32,856 bases of DNA from Candidatus Bathyarchaeota archaeon (lineage in GTDB: Archaea; Thermoproteota; Bathyarchaeia; 40CM-2-53-6; FEN-987). The first letter of the stretch is position 1. The number at the start of each line of letters is the position of its first letter. The notes under the pieces were generated by a model. It did not search any database and was not told the DNA's origin. It saw only the letters and a program-made list of their open reading frames with translations. Made by a program: the position numbers and the translations under genes. Location of the stretch: the NCBI GenBank assembly GCA_022865625.1, contig JALHTB010000035.1:1-32856 (forward strand), written 5' to 3'. Positions 32,535 through 32,856 of this stretch are shown here, in pieces.

Positions 32535-32856
32535 CTACTTCACCTGCGCTACGACTGAAGCGCCTTCTACGTTCTGGACTACGATCACGTGAACGTCAGC
32601 ATCTGGGACAGCAACTTGCCCTGGGGTTATGGCGAGGTACTGTGTGTCTCCTACCTTTCTCGCGCTTGTAACAATCAGCCTTGAGATTATTTCTCTGTTC
32701 TTCGGATCCATGTGGACATCGAACTCGTCGATGGCTCTGAATGGAGAAGAGATGTGCTGTTGCAGTGCGAGCAGGAATGCTATGAGTGCTATGCTCCTTT
32801 CGCCGCCGCTCTGAGTAAGCGAATCAAGGCGTGTCGGAGGTACACCTTTGAATCCC
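32535..32856 (-). CDS. SMC-family ATPase, C-terminal part (cut by window edge), Smc5/6-like
   Basis: Only the last 107 residues are present. They hold the ABC signature LTQSGGERSIAL, Walker B AIDEFDVHMDPKNRE and the block QYLAITPGQV before a short tail. Classical SMC/condensin Walker B reads DEIDAALD. The form here, with DEFDVHMDPKNR and QYxxITP, resembles Smc5 (DEINQGMDPxNE, QYFLITP) and Smc6 (DEFDVFMD). The protein would be the ATPase of a DNA-loop-forming or repair complex. The N-terminal Walker A, coils and hinge lie beyond 32856. The first base of the window end falls inside a codon. Confidence 0.85.
   Translation of the reverse strand, partial: GFKGVPPTRLDSLTQSGGERSIALIAFLLALQQHISSPFRAIDEFDVHMDPKNREIISRLIVTSARKVGDTQYLAITPGQVAVPDADVHVIVVQNVEGASVVAQVK

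Noticed and set aside
1..32856. CRISPR array, insertion sequence or prophage
   Set aside because: No spaced direct repeats, transposase, integrase or phage genes were seen on either strand.

Overview
The window comes from an archaeon. It carries archaeal EF-2, FEN1, an archaeal ATP-dependent DNA ligase, TFS, prefoldin beta, diphthine-ammonia ligase, 6-phospho-3-hexuloisomerase, ADP-forming acyl-CoA synthetase, GGTGA/GGAGG ribosome binding sites and TATA-type promoters. A tRNA broken by several bulge-helix-bulge (BHB) introns, together with the gene content, points to the TACK group. Bathyarchaeia-like is my best guess, but I could not test it. Base composition looks close to half G+C throughout. 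I see no phage, insertion sequence or CRISPR array.

Layout. 30-1154 (minus): two small genes in a YkgJ pair and a DUF6659-like gene. 1225-6351: an AMP-forming acyl-CoA ligase divergent from a three-gene 2-hydroxyacyl-CoA dehydratase operon (two catalytic-type subunits plus the ATP-dependent activator). 6565-8802: a cysteine synthase convergent with a DUF362 ferredoxin-like protein. 8973-9440: the stranded C-terminal piece of a family 5 glycoside hydrolase. 9572-13347: an NDP-forming acyl-CoA synthetase fused to an acetyltransferase, then a BtrH/DUF4872 protein. 13579-13750: tRNA-Gly(CCC). 13886-15319: an M3-type metallopeptidase. 15520-17736 (minus): EF-2. 17847-23427 (plus): APS kinase, an APH-fold kinase, FEN1, DNA ligase, a TFS-like factor and diphthine-ammonia ligase. 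23424-27919 (minus): an ECF transporter module (two ATPases and the T subunit), hexuloisomerase and an MTA/SAH deaminase. 28020-29715 (minus): prefoldin beta, a DUF3194 protein and a DHH phosphoesterase. 30007-31122: a tRNA-guanine-transglycosylase-fold protein. 31119-32856 (minus): an SMC operon cut by the window edge.

Three results stand out. First, the EF-2 gene is interrupted by a 27-nt BHB intron that carries an in-frame TAG. Removing it restores the canonical G1 region exactly. Gene callers would instead start EF-2 at 17604 and lose the P-loop. Second, the tRNA-Gly(CCC) gene appears to hold three introns; two have clear BHB pairing and the third has less certain boundaries. The same splicing endonuclease would process both genes. 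Third, the SMC operon at the right edge reads like an archaeal Smc5/6 system: an SMC ATPase with Smc5-like C-terminal motifs, a protein whose C-terminus resembles the Nse4 kleisin, and a tandem winged-helix protein resembling Nse3/MAGE.

Functional links. EF-2 has the diphthamide histidine, and a diphthamide amidation enzyme lies 5 kb away. FEN1 and ligase are adjacent, as suits Okazaki-fragment maturation. The dehydratase operon with its acyl-CoA ligase, and the ADP-forming synthetase, suggest fermentation of amino, hydroxy or aromatic acids with ATP recovery from acyl-CoA.
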